This document shows positions 5,833-12,030 of a stretch of 12,030 nucleotides of DNA, piece by piece. The DNA comes from Nitrospinae bacterium RIFCSPLOWO2_12_FULL_45_22 (lineage in GTDB: Bacteria > 2-12-FULL-45-22): contig MHDQ01000046.1 in assembly GCA_001803565.1 (NCBI GenBank), positions 1-12,030 on the forward strand, given 5' to 3'. The first letter of the stretch is position 1. Every line of letters begins with the position of its first letter. Made by a program: the position numbers and the translations under genes. Below the pieces are notes generated by a model, which was not told the origin of the DNA, made no database searches, and was given only the letters and a program-made list of their open reading frames with translations.

Positions 5833-5850
5833 TCTGTGCCTCCGTGGCTA
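5731..5850. repeat. Dispersed intergenic repeat (CCGCAGAGACACAGAG / CTCTGTGCCTCCGTGG type)
   Basis: Two modules are seen. The first, 5734-5793, has imperfect 27-bp inverted arms from ACCGCAGAGACACAGAGGCC to GGCGCCTTTGCGGT around a GAGGAA centre. The second, 5820-5850, is CTCTGTGCACTCTGTGCCTC and ends CCGTGGCTA. These match by memory the CACAGAGACACAGAG class of repeats common in environmental genomes. It fills the gap after the TonB-like gene and runs in frame into the next one. Confidence 0.7.
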
Positions 5851-5866
5851 AAAATATTACCCTTTT

Positions 5867-7006
5867 TCACTCCATATTATAGCCGAAGGTCCCGGCAATA
5901 GCGAGGTTAGTTACTTTAACCTCTTGCGGGAGAGGAGAGAAGGGGGAGGCCCTGGATAAAGCCTGCATAGCTCCTTTATCTAAGACTGGATCCCCGGAGG
6001 TCTTCAATAATTCTATCCGGGAAACGCTGCCATCTCGCTCAACTGTAAAGGCCAATTGAACCGTACCCCTAAGCCCAGGTTTTGCCTCCATCGGATAGCG
6101 CCAAAAACTGAGGAGCCGTTCTTTAATCTGACTAATGTAGGGGATCAGAGCAGGGTCTTGTGTATTCAAAGAAGTAAATCCTCCCTTTATCAGAGAAGGA
6201 TCAATCCCTTCTCTTCCCCGGGAGAAAGGACCTGGATCAGGGGCTGGAGGAACAACTGGGGGAGATATTTCGGCTGGGCCACCTAAGTGTTCTGCTATCA
6301 ATAAACCCGCTAACTGCTGAAGACCTCCTTTGCTCATGCCCTTGCCCTGATAAGATTTGACTTGCAGGGATTCGGGTATATCCATATACCTTCTGTCCTG
6401 GGCCAGCGTTGCCTTTCTCAGGGACTCGATTCTAACCGAGGGGATCAAACCAATACCTGTGGATAGGGTAGGGGGGGTAGGTTGCTCTCTGCCGGGATTG
6501 AGTTCAGTCATTGCCCGTCGGGCTATAGTCTTCTTTGGGCTGGGAGGGTATAATAGCTGGCCCGTAATGGTATCGTTTCCTCGTCTTACTGCCTGGTCTG
6601 GTTTCAACCGGGTGGGATAAGCCACTTTCTTACTAAGGGCTGGAGGGTTGACCGGCTCTTCGGGGATAACGGCCAGGTCTTTAGCTTTTCTAAAAGTAGT
6701 AGGCTTAAAGATAGGTTTTAAGAAAGGAAGAAGGCCGGTTTCCCTTCTTTCTTCTTTTAGCCCCGATAGGTGAGGTAAAGGCTTCGGCTGACCCTTTACG
6801 GGAGACTCTAAAAAATTGACCAGATTTACCCAATAGACAGGATATTTATCTGGATTTCGTTGCAGTTTCACCCAGCTATAATGGTATAAGAATAATCCCA
6901 GCAAGCCCAGGAGCAACGCATGGCTTAAAGAGGAAAATAGGAGCATCCCTCTAAGTTCTTCCCATAAGGCTGTTCCAATCCTTCTTTCCTCGCTTAAAGA
7001 TTCCAT
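5867..7006 (-). CDS. TonB/TolA-type energy transducer
   Basis: 379 residues. A single N-terminal transmembrane helix spans about 21-43 and has the S-x3-H spacing (S25, H29) seen in TonB membrane anchors, which couples to the TolQ/ExbB motor. A long low-complexity, proline-, lysine- and arginine-rich periplasmic linker spans about 45-285. A TonB C-terminal domain ends the protein: FWRYPMEAKPGLRGTVQLAF, VERDGSVSRIELLKTSGD, LDKGAMQALSRASPF. It should transmit proton-motive energy to an outer-membrane partner, either a TonB-dependent receptor or a Tol-Pal component; gene order after tolQ and tolR favours a TolA-like role. The ATG at 7006 opens just before the anchor, with only a weak ribosome site (AAAGATT). 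154 bp of mostly repeat DNA separates it from tolR, so its expression may be uncoupled from the motor genes. Confidence 0.9.
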   Translation of the reverse strand: MESLSEERRIGTALWEELRGMLLFSSLSHALLLGLLGLFLYHYSWVKLQRNPDKYPVYWVNLVNFLESPVKGQPKPLPHLSGLKEERRETGLLPFLKPIFKPTTFRKAKDLAVIPEEPVNPPALSKKVAYPTRLKPDQAVRRGNDTITGQLLYPPSPKKTIARRAMTELNPGREQPTPPTLSTGIGLIPSVRIESLRKATLAQDRRYMDIPESLQVKSYQGKGMSKGGLQQLAGLLIAEHLGGPAEISPPVVPPAPDPGPFSRGREGIDPSLIKGGFTSLNTQDPALIPYISQIKERLLSFWRYPMEAKPGLRGTVQLAFTVERDGSVSRIELLKTSGDPVLDKGAMQALSRASPFSPLPQEVKVTNLAIAGTFGYNME

Positions 7007-7023
7007 AACAAAATCTTTAGTAT

Positions 7024-7151
7024 GCGTTCAGCCGTCAGTTGTCAGCGGTCAGAAAGACTTATCGTCAGTCGTAAGAGGTAAGGCGTGAGGGGTATCTCCT
7101 TACGATTGTTTTTAAATGAGAGCTGATGACTGATAACTGATAGCTGAATGC
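7024..7151. repeat. 128-bp palindromic MITE-like element between tolR and the TonB gene
   Basis: Two 29-bp arms, 7024-7052 and 7123-7151, are inverted repeats of one another at 22 of 29 positions, and four of the seven differences would still pair as G-U in RNA. Each arm is built of TCAG-type steps (GTCAGTTGTCAG; CTGATAACTGATAG). An inner CGTAAG/CTTACG pair (7070-7075, 7099-7104) sits in the middle. There is no ORF. It resembles the well-known CAGCTATCAGTTATCAG class of dispersed repeats. Confidence 0.65.
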
Positions 7152-7160
7152 TTCCAAGCG

Positions 7161-7562
7161 TTAAAGGGGTTGGGTAACCATGCCTAGTTGATTTATCCCG
7201 GCCTTTTTTATCCGCGCCATGGTCTCTACCACAAACCCATATGGTACGTCTTTATCTGCCCGTAAGAATACCTCTTTGCGCTGGTCTAGCTCGGCAAAGG
7301 CCCTTAACTTTTCTTCTAATTCTTCCGGGGTAACCCGCCGGTCATTCAGATATAATCGCTGATCTTTAGTTACCGAGACTACCATGCCTCGTTCAGAGGT
7401 AACACTCTTGGCCTGAACCTGGGGGAGGGCTACATCTATCCCTTCTTGCATCATGGGAGCTGTTACCATAAATATCACCAGCAACACCAGCATCACATCT
7501 ACTAAAGGGGTTACATTTATATCAGATAAAGCACCATTAGAGCGAAAATCTTTAGTCTCCAT
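7161..7562 (-). CDS. tolR: TolR/ExbD biopolymer transport protein
   Basis: 133 residues, the usual ExbD/TolR size. A short cytoplasmic N-terminus is followed by one transmembrane helix, TPLVDVMLVLLVIFMVTAP (18-36), with the proton-carrying aspartate at D22. A periplasmic domain follows to the end (VALPQVQ onward, ending VTQPL). TolR and ExbD dimerise within the TolQ/ExbB pentamer and gate proton flow that energises TolA or TonB. The first half lacks any receptor-specific feature, so the tolR versus exbD label rests on the TolQ-like neighbour. The ATG at 7562 is 7 bp after the tolQ stop, and AGGTGAGG inside the tolQ end is its ribosome site, indicating coupled translation. Confidence 0.93.
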   Translation of the reverse strand: METKDFRSNGALSDINVTPLVDVMLVLLVIFMVTAPMMQEGIDVALPQVQAKSVTSERGMVVSVTKDQRLYLNDRRVTPEELEEKLRAFAELDQRKEVFLRADKDVPYGFVVETMARIKKAGINQLGMVTQPL

Positions 7563-7569
7563 ACTATCT

Positions 7570-8286
7570 TTACCTCACCTTACTAAGCCGGGAAAAGGCT
7601 TCTGCACTAAAGTTACTCAGTTGAGTGCCTACTACCCTGATCCGGTGATTGAAATAGTTATAGGCGATTACTGCAGGGATAGCAGCGGCTAACCCGGCAG
7701 CGGTAGCTATTAGGGCCTCAGAAATCCCTGGCGCTACAGCCCCAATATGGGCACTACCCCTTACGCCAATGCCCCGGAAGGCATCCATCACACCCCAAAC
7801 TGTACCAAAAAGGCCAATAAAAGGGGTGGTACTTCCTGTAGTAGCCAGGAAAGGCAATGCCCACTCTAGCTTAGTTATCTCTTCTGAAACAGCCTTATTT
7901 AGTATCCCTTTTAACCGCTCTTCCCAATGCTCTTTGTCTTCTATACTACCAGGGTTATCCCCTTTGGCCTGCATCCGTCTCCTATACCATTCTGTATAGC
8001 CAGCTACAAAGACCTGCGCCATAGAGCTGTAAGGGAGACGCTTCCCAGCCGAATAGAGAGAAGAGAGATTAGTGGCCTCATAGTAGAGCGACTGAAAACG
8101 CTTAGTTTCTTTAGCTGCTCGGCGTAAGACCTTCCACTTGTGGCCAATGATGGCCCAGGAAAAAATAGAAAAAAATAAAAGAATTAATAGGACAAATTTG
8201 GCCATAGGACCAGCATGGATAATCATCTCCAGTATATTACCACCGAAACTACTGGCTACAGCCCCTCCCAGGGGATTTTCTAGCAT
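7570..8286 (-). CDS. tolQ: TolQ/ExbB/MotA-family proton channel
   Basis: 238 residues from the chosen ATG at 8286. Three membrane helices: about 31-48, 143-168 and 188-212, with the large cytoplasmic loop between the first two as in TolQ. Family signatures are LATTGSTTPFIGLFGTVWGV (147-166), MDAFRG, and APGISEALIATAAGLAAAIP (185-204) followed by AVIAYNYFNHRI. GTVWG.M.AF and APGI.EALIATA are closer to TolQ than to ExbB. It forms the inner-membrane stator with TolR. The frame is open 29 codons further (to 8373), but that part is mostly translation of a dispersed repeat, and AGGGAGAAGAAGAT before 8286 is an ideal ribosome site, so the shorter start is preferred. It is the first gene of the Tol-like operon. 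Confidence 0.94.
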   Translation of the reverse strand: MLENPLGGAVASSFGGNILEMIIHAGPMAKFVLLILLFFSIFSWAIIGHKWKVLRRAAKETKRFQSLYYEATNLSSLYSAGKRLPYSSMAQVFVAGYTEWYRRRMQAKGDNPGSIEDKEHWEERLKGILNKAVSEEITKLEWALPFLATTGSTTPFIGLFGTVWGVMDAFRGIGVRGSAHIGAVAPGISEALIATAAGLAAAIPAVIAYNYFNHRIRVVGTQLSNFSAEAFSRLSKVR

Positions 8287-8343
8287 ATCTTCTTCTCCCT
8301 TATGCTTACAATTATTTTTAAGTAACCGCTCGCCGGACCTGTT

Positions 8344-8404
8344 CTCCAGAGCGAAGCGAATGGTCTGAAACAAGGTAGATGCTTCGCTTTGGCTCAGAGT
8401 GACA
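8344..8404. repeat. Dispersed repeat (GAGCGAAGCGAA ... TTCGCTTTGGCTCAGAGTGACA type)
   Basis: GAGCGAAGCGAA (8349-8360) and GCTTCGCTTTGGCTC (8381-8395) form imperfect inverted arms and the element ends CAGAGTGACAAC. This matches by memory the TGTCACTCTGAGCGAAGCGAA family found between genes in many bacteria. It sits upstream of tolQ and supplies a spurious in-frame N-terminal extension. Confidence 0.6.
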
Positions 8405-8487
8405 ACAAGCGGGATGAATGGATGAACGGTTCTCCATTCTCTTTAATAATTTTAAGAAATAAGAGCGACTAATGTCAATCTTTGTGT

Positions 8488-8964
8488 CTAAAAAGTTACT
8501 ATGTCTCCTTTGATCTTCCCTTCACCGATAGTCAATAGCCCTACCGAAGGGGTAACATAACACATCTTGATGGATGCTGCGCCGGGGTTAAAAAAGAAGA
8601 GTCCATCCCTTTGCCGAAACTCCGGGCTGTGGCTATGACCATATATTACCATATCTATATCCTCTAGACTCATTCCCTCGGGTAATAGGTTTTTTAAGCG
8701 GGTCAGAGGGCCTCCTATATGAGTCAGGAGGATGTTATTGCTTGATACGGTAACTATCTGCCTATCAGGAAATCTCTTTAACACAGAGTTGATATCACCA
8801 TTTCCATGAACGGCTATTACTGGAGCGACCTTTTCTAACTGAGTTATAACCTCTAGAGAGCCAATATCCCCTGCATGTAAGATCTGCATTACTCCCTGGA
8901 ACAAGGGGATTATTTTTGGATCCAAATAACCGTGGGTATCGGACAAGACGCCAATTTTAATCAT
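8488..8964 (-). CDS. YfcE/MJ0936-family metallophosphoesterase
   Basis: 158 residues, typical for the small phosphodiesterase family. The metal-binding motifs are in order: SDTHG (D9, H11), HAGD (D33), GNGD (N55, D57), THIGG (H82), YGHSHSP (H110, H112) and NPGAAS (126-131). Members bind two divalent metals, often Mn2+ or Ni2+, and hydrolyse phosphodiesters; the physiological substrate is generally unknown. The third motif reads GNGD rather than the common GNCD, leaving the metal ligands intact. The ATG at 8964 is supported by GAGGAAAGG just upstream and opens at the usual MIKIGVLSDTHG start. It lies 201 bp upstream of tolQ on the same strand, with a dispersed repeat between, so it may be a separate unit; etfA diverges upstream. 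Confidence 0.94.
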   Translation of the reverse strand: MIKIGVLSDTHGYLDPKIIPLFQGVMQILHAGDIGSLEVITQLEKVAPVIAVHGNGDINSVLKRFPDRQIVTVSSNNILLTHIGGPLTRLKNLLPEGMSLEDIDMVIYGHSHSPEFRQRDGLFFFNPGAASIKMCYVTPSVGLLTIGEGKIKGDIVTF

Positions 8965-9004
8965 ATACCTTTCCTCTTGGCTTCTATATTCATTTCAGGC
9001 TTGC

Positions 9005-9033
9005 TTTTATTCTAGCAGATAGTACAATGTAAA
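9005..9033 (-). promoter_or_regulatory. Possible sigma70-type promoter for the phosphoesterase gene
   Basis: Reading the minus strand, TTTACA (9028-9033) and ATAAAA (9005-9010) are separated by exactly 17 bp, about 40 bp before the gene start. The -35 match is good and the -10 weak, so this is tentative. Confidence 0.28.
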
Positions 9034-9054
9034 TAAACTAAAAAAGGGCGAAAA

Positions 9055-9147
9055 GTGTAACACAAATTACCCGAATATACGAATAGCACGAATGAAGAGA
9101 ACATGAGAGCTAGTGGTGTTATGAGTCCATTTGTGTTATTCGCGCTT
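9055..9147. repeat. Dispersed repeat (CGAATAGCACGAATG / CATTTGTGTTATTCGCG type)
   Basis: ACACAAATTACCCGAATATA (9060-9079), then CGAATAGCACGAATG (9080-9094), face CATTTGTGTTATTCGCG (9128-9144) as imperfect inverted arms, about 13 of 18 positions matching. It occupies most of the divergent gap between the phosphoesterase gene and etfA and resembles a widespread CACGAATTACACGAAT-type intergenic repeat. Confidence 0.55.
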
Positions 9148-9177
9148 AAGTCTTTGGTTTTAGGCGGATAAGATACG

Positions 9178-10182
9178 ATGGTGCAGGGGAAGGATATTTG
9201 GGTAGTAGTAGAGCATGGTCGGGGCCGGTTGAAAAAGAGTTCCCTGGGCTTATTGACTGAGGGGAAAAGATTAGTAGCTAAGCTAGGTGGCTCATTATGT
9301 GCGGTAGTGATTGGACAGCAGGTCGAGGGATTTATAGATACCTTAGCGCAGTATGGCGCCCATAAACTCTTCCTGCTCCAGGATAGCCAATATGAGCATT
9401 ATATTTCTGAAATCTATACTGATCTCCTGGCTAGCTTAGCGAATGAATACCATCCTGGTCTTATCGTACTGGCTGCTACTTATCAGGGGAAAGACCTGGC
9501 TTCACGGTTAGCAGCCCACCTAAACGTTGGCCTGGCCAGCGATTGTGCTAACTGGAGGTTCAATAATCAGGGATACCTGGAATATATCAGGCCGGTCTAT
9601 GGGGGGAAGGTCTATGCTACCGAGATCTATCATTCACCCTTTATCCAGATCTTTACTATGAGACCTAATGTCTTAGATATAGATGACCCGAAAGACAGTT
9701 CTAAGCCAGAGATTATCCCAATAAAAATCACCTTGAACCATTCCATTCAGCGATCTACAGTATTGGATTTTCTACCGGCTGATCCGGCTACCATTGACCT
9801 GAGCGAGGCTGAGATAATTGTGGCTGGAGGGAAGGGCGTAGGTAGTGCGGAAAATTTTCGGCTCTTAAAAAACTTGGCTGACCTATTAGGAGGTTCTCTG
9901 GGTGGTTCTCGGGTAGCAGTGGATTCCCGGTGGATACCCAGCGAGAGACAGGTGGGCCAGACAGGGAAGATAGTAGGACCGAGGCTATATATTGCCTGTG
10001 GCATTTCCGGGGCCATTCAGCATCTGATGGGGATGAAGGATTCTCAACGGATCATCGCCATCAATACTGATAAAAATGCCCCGATTTTTAAAATAGCGGA
10101 TGTCAAGATTGTAGGGGATTTGAGAGAGGTTGTGCCAGCCATTTGTTGTAGATTGAGGAGAGAGAAATATGAAACAGCTTGA
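9178..10182 (+). CDS. etfA: Electron transfer flavoprotein alpha subunit
   Basis: 334 residues, near the usual 310-340. The N-terminal nucleotide-fold domain starts DIWVVVEHGRGRLKKSSLGL. The C-terminal FAD-binding domain shows VAGGKGVGSAENF (215-227), GGSRVAVDSRW (242-252), RQVGQTGKIVGPRLYIACGI (257-276), the SGAIQHLMGM signature (277-286) and AINTDKNAPIFKIADVKIVGD (294-314 region). EtfA holds FAD and, paired with EtfB, moves electrons between dehydrogenases and quinone or ferredoxin-linked partners; bifurcating forms need an FAD or AMP site in EtfB, which cannot be judged here. No etfB lies on either side, which is unusual. The ATG at 9178 is preceded only by a weak purine stretch (GGCGGATAAG). 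The last 14 bp overlap the ATPase-VWA gene, implying coupled translation. Confidence 0.95.
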   Translation: MVQGKDIWVVVEHGRGRLKKSSLGLLTEGKRLVAKLGGSLCAVVIGQQVEGFIDTLAQYGAHKLFLLQDSQYEHYISEIYTDLLASLANEYHPGLIVLAATYQGKDLASRLAAHLNVGLASDCANWRFNNQGYLEYIRPVYGGKVYATEIYHSPFIQIFTMRPNVLDIDDPKDSSKPEIIPIKITLNHSIQRSTVLDFLPADPATIDLSEAEIIVAGGKGVGSAENFRLLKNLADLLGGSLGGSRVAVDSRWIPSERQVGQTGKIVGPRLYIACGISGAIQHLMGMKDSQRIIAINTDKNAPIFKIADVKIVGDLREVVPAICCRLRREKYETA

Positions 10183-12030
10183 GGGTGTGAAATTGTTTCA
10201 GGAGATTCAAAAGAAGATTGTGGGGCGGAAAAAAGAGCTCAAAAATATCCTGGCAACTATCCGGGTAGACCGCAATATGGTGCTGGAAGGGGCTCCTGGG
10301 ACCAGTAAATCTACTATTCTGCGGGAGATTACCCAGGCCATAGATATCCCTTTCTTTATGATTGAAGGGTCAGCGGAACTAACACCCGCTAAGCTCATTG
10401 GCTCCCATAACCCAGCCGAGGTTATGTCCAGTGGGTATAGTGCCGATACCTTCCACCGGGGTCCCCTGACCCAGGCTATGGTCGAAGGGGGCTTTCTCTA
10501 TATTGAGGAATTTAACCGGATACCAGAGGATGTAATGAATGTCTTGATCCGGGCTATGGACGAGCGTAAGATTTCTATTCCTCGCGTTGGAGAGATCATT
10601 GCTGCGCCTTCTTTCCGCCTTATTGCCGCTATGAACCCCTTTGATGATGTAGGTACCGAAAGGATAAGTAGGGCCATCAGCGACCGGTTTTGTCGCCTGG
10701 TCTTAGATTATCAGAAAGAGCCGGAAGAAGTGGAAATAGTACGCACCAAGGCTGGTGACCCCTATGGGCTTGCCCCCCTGGCAGTGAACCTGGTCAGGCA
10801 CACCCGGAGCCATCCGGAAGTAAAGATGGGCTCTTCTGTCCGGGGCGCTATTGATATGGTATTGATCGCAGGAGAGTTGCTAAGAATTGATGGGATAAAT
10901 AGCCAGGCTGAGATGATTACCGGTTACGATTTAGGTGCCAAAGAGTCTATCCTGGATGCGGCCTTAATGGCCCTCTCCAGCAAGATCTGGCTGATAGAGA
11001 CCTCTGAGAAAACTCCAGAAGAGGTTATCCGGGAGATATGGGACTCTATCTATTCTGTCTATCTACCAACTACTCCTGATGGAGAGGATGGTTCAGCCAA
11101 AGCGAGCGAAGAGAACCCCTCAGGAGAAGGCGGGGGCAATCCTGGCCAGGCCGGGCAAAAGGGCCAGGGAGAAAAAGATTCCTGTGCTGCCCAGGAAGAC
11201 TGTCAGGAATTAAACCCAGATGCCTCTGATGCCTCCGCTAGTGATAACCTTGTCGGGGTGGCTGATAATACCGATAAGCCGTTTGATTTGCCCCTCCAAC
11301 CCCAGGATAATCCAACCCCTCCTAATCCTTATTTATACTACCCTAACCCTTATGGCGATTCAGATACTATCCAGGAGGCTAAAAAAATGGCCCTGAACTG
11401 GGTGCTTAATATTCCCAGAATATATAAGGTATCAAAGACCTCTTACGGGGATTTCAAACCCAATCGCTTTGATTTCAACTCTGATGAATTGGAGCTAGAC
11501 AGAACCCTGGATAGGATCCTGGGCAAGAGGGAAATAGAGTATGACGACTTCATAGTGCGGGAGCGGAAGCAGGAGAAGCGGGCTTTTTCGCTGATTATTG
11601 ATGCCAGCGGTTCTATGAAGGGCGAGAATATCCTACGGGCAGCCATTGCAGTTACTACCCTGGTGAATAATCTGGGCAAGGATGACTATGCTATCGTCGC
11701 ATTTAGCGAAAGGGCTAAAGTGATAAAATTCATACATGCCCATAAGGATATTAAGAGGTTGATTGATGACATATTCGATTCTTTTATTGGTGGCATGACT
11801 GATATCGGCATAGGTTTAGAAATCGGGCTGCAACAGCTCTACCGCAGTCCCCGAAAAAAGAAGATCGGCATTATCCTGACAGATGGTGCCCATAATAAGC
11901 GGACTGATCCTTTAGTCCAGGCAAAAAAATATCCCAAACTATCTGTTATTGGTATAAGACCGCCCTGGGAGGATGCCGAGGAGAGGTGCCGCCAGATGGC
12001 CCAATTAGGCCGGGGCAGGTGTATCCTTAT
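10169..12030 (+). CDS. MoxR-family AAA+ ATPase fused to a von Willebrand A domain (3' truncated by window edge)
   Basis: One unbroken frame of 620 codons, no stop before the edge. The AAA+ module (about 1-300) has Walker A GAPGTSKST (41-49), a Walker B-type FLYIEEFNR (109-117) with E113-E114 in place of the usual DE, sensor-1 AAMNP (153-157) and ERISRAISDRF (164-174) with candidate arginine fingers. A Gly-, Glu-, Pro- and Tyr-rich linker spans about 301-400. The VWA module (from about 470) has a complete MIDAS: D478-x-S480-x-S482, T544 in GGMTD and D572 in LTDG. This chain resembles cobalt/magnesium chelatase I/D subunits and MoxR-CoxE pairs that remodel or metallate redox enzymes; here both halves are in one protein. 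The ATG at 10169 sits in the end of etfA, with GAGGAGAGAG upstream. Target unknown; coupling to etfA hints at redox-enzyme maturation. Confidence 0.92.
   Translation, partial: MKQLEGVKLFQEIQKKIVGRKKELKNILATIRVDRNMVLEGAPGTSKSTILREITQAIDIPFFMIEGSAELTPAKLIGSHNPAEVMSSGYSADTFHRGPLTQAMVEGGFLYIEEFNRIPEDVMNVLIRAMDERKISIPRVGEIIAAPSFRLIAAMNPFDDVGTERISRAISDRFCRLVLDYQKEPEEVEIVRTKAGDPYGLAPLAVNLVRHTRSHPEVKMGSSVRGAIDMVLIAGELLRIDGINSQAEMITGYDLGAKESILDAALMALSSKIWLIETSEKTPEEVIREIWDSIYSVYLPTTPDGEDGSAKASEENPSGEGGGNPGQAGQKGQGEKDSCAAQEDCQELNPDASDASASDNLVGVADNTDKPFDLPLQPQDNPTPPNPYLYYPNPYGDSDTIQEAKKMALNWVLNIPRIYKVSKTSYGDFKPNRFDFNSDELELDRTLDRILGKREIEYDDFIVRERKQEKRAFSLIIDASGSMKGENILRAAIAVTTLVNNLGKDDYAIVAFSERAKVIKFIHAHKDIKRLIDDIFDSFIGGMTDIGIGLEIGLQQLYRSPRKKKIGIILTDGAHNKRTDPLVQAKKYPKLSVIGIRPPWEDAEERCRQMAQLGRGRCIL

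Noticed and set aside
9178-10182. Degenerate or fused EtfAB
   Set aside because: The length and motifs match a normal EtfA alone.

Overview
The window (roughly mid-40s % G+C by eye) reads as chromosomal DNA of a diderm (Gram-negative-type), probably anaerobic or facultatively anaerobic bacterium. The diderm call rests on a complete TolQ/TolR/TonB-type envelope energy-transduction set. The anaerobe call is weaker and rests on a molybdenum-cofactor gene (moeA), an electron-transfer flavoprotein subunit, a LUD-domain protein and one perfect FNR-type palindrome. Nothing here fixes the phylum; the dense small intergenic repeats are typical of several uncultured lineages and Desulfobacterota-like genomes.

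Layout. (1) 3-107, +: the last 34 codons of an unidentified gene entering from the left. (2) 142-3104, all on -: a tight four-gene run read moeA -> ATC-hydrolase-like small protein -> HAD phosphatase -> secreted/anchored coiled-coil protein, with junctions of 3, -26 and 34 bp. (3) 3105-3804: a regulatory and repeat-rich stretch around a 65-codon + strand gene, with an FNR-like box, an octamer tandem repeat and one small repeat apparently inserted inside another. (4) 3805-8286, all on -: tolQ -> tolR -> TonB/TolA-like -> 24-residue-repeat secreted protein -> LUD protein. This looks like a Tol-Pal-type operon in which the positions usual for tolB and pal hold a 14-repeat, calcium-loop-like exported protein. 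(5) 8488-8964, -: a YfcE/MJ0936-type metallophosphoesterase. (6) 9178-12030, +: etfA overlapping by 14 bp a MoxR AAA+ ATPase fused to a von Willebrand A domain (620 codons visible, runs off the right edge). No etfB is present beside etfA.

How the genes fit together. TolQ and TolR form the proton-driven inner-membrane motor, the TonB-like protein is its periplasm-spanning arm, and the repeat protein is the likeliest exported product of the same operon. MoeA completes molybdenum cofactor. The EtfA/ATPase-VWA pair is translationally coupled and suggests a chaperone or chelatase-like maturation factor for a redox or metal enzyme.

The most unusual aspect is the intergenic space. At least six different small palindromic or tandem repeats sit between genes. 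Two of them have leaked into reading frames, giving a spurious N-terminal extension before tolQ and an in-frame repeat plus a perfect 21-bp-arm palindrome at the 5' end of the repeat-protein gene, whose true start codon is unclear. No tRNA, rRNA, CRISPR array, transposase or phage gene was seen.
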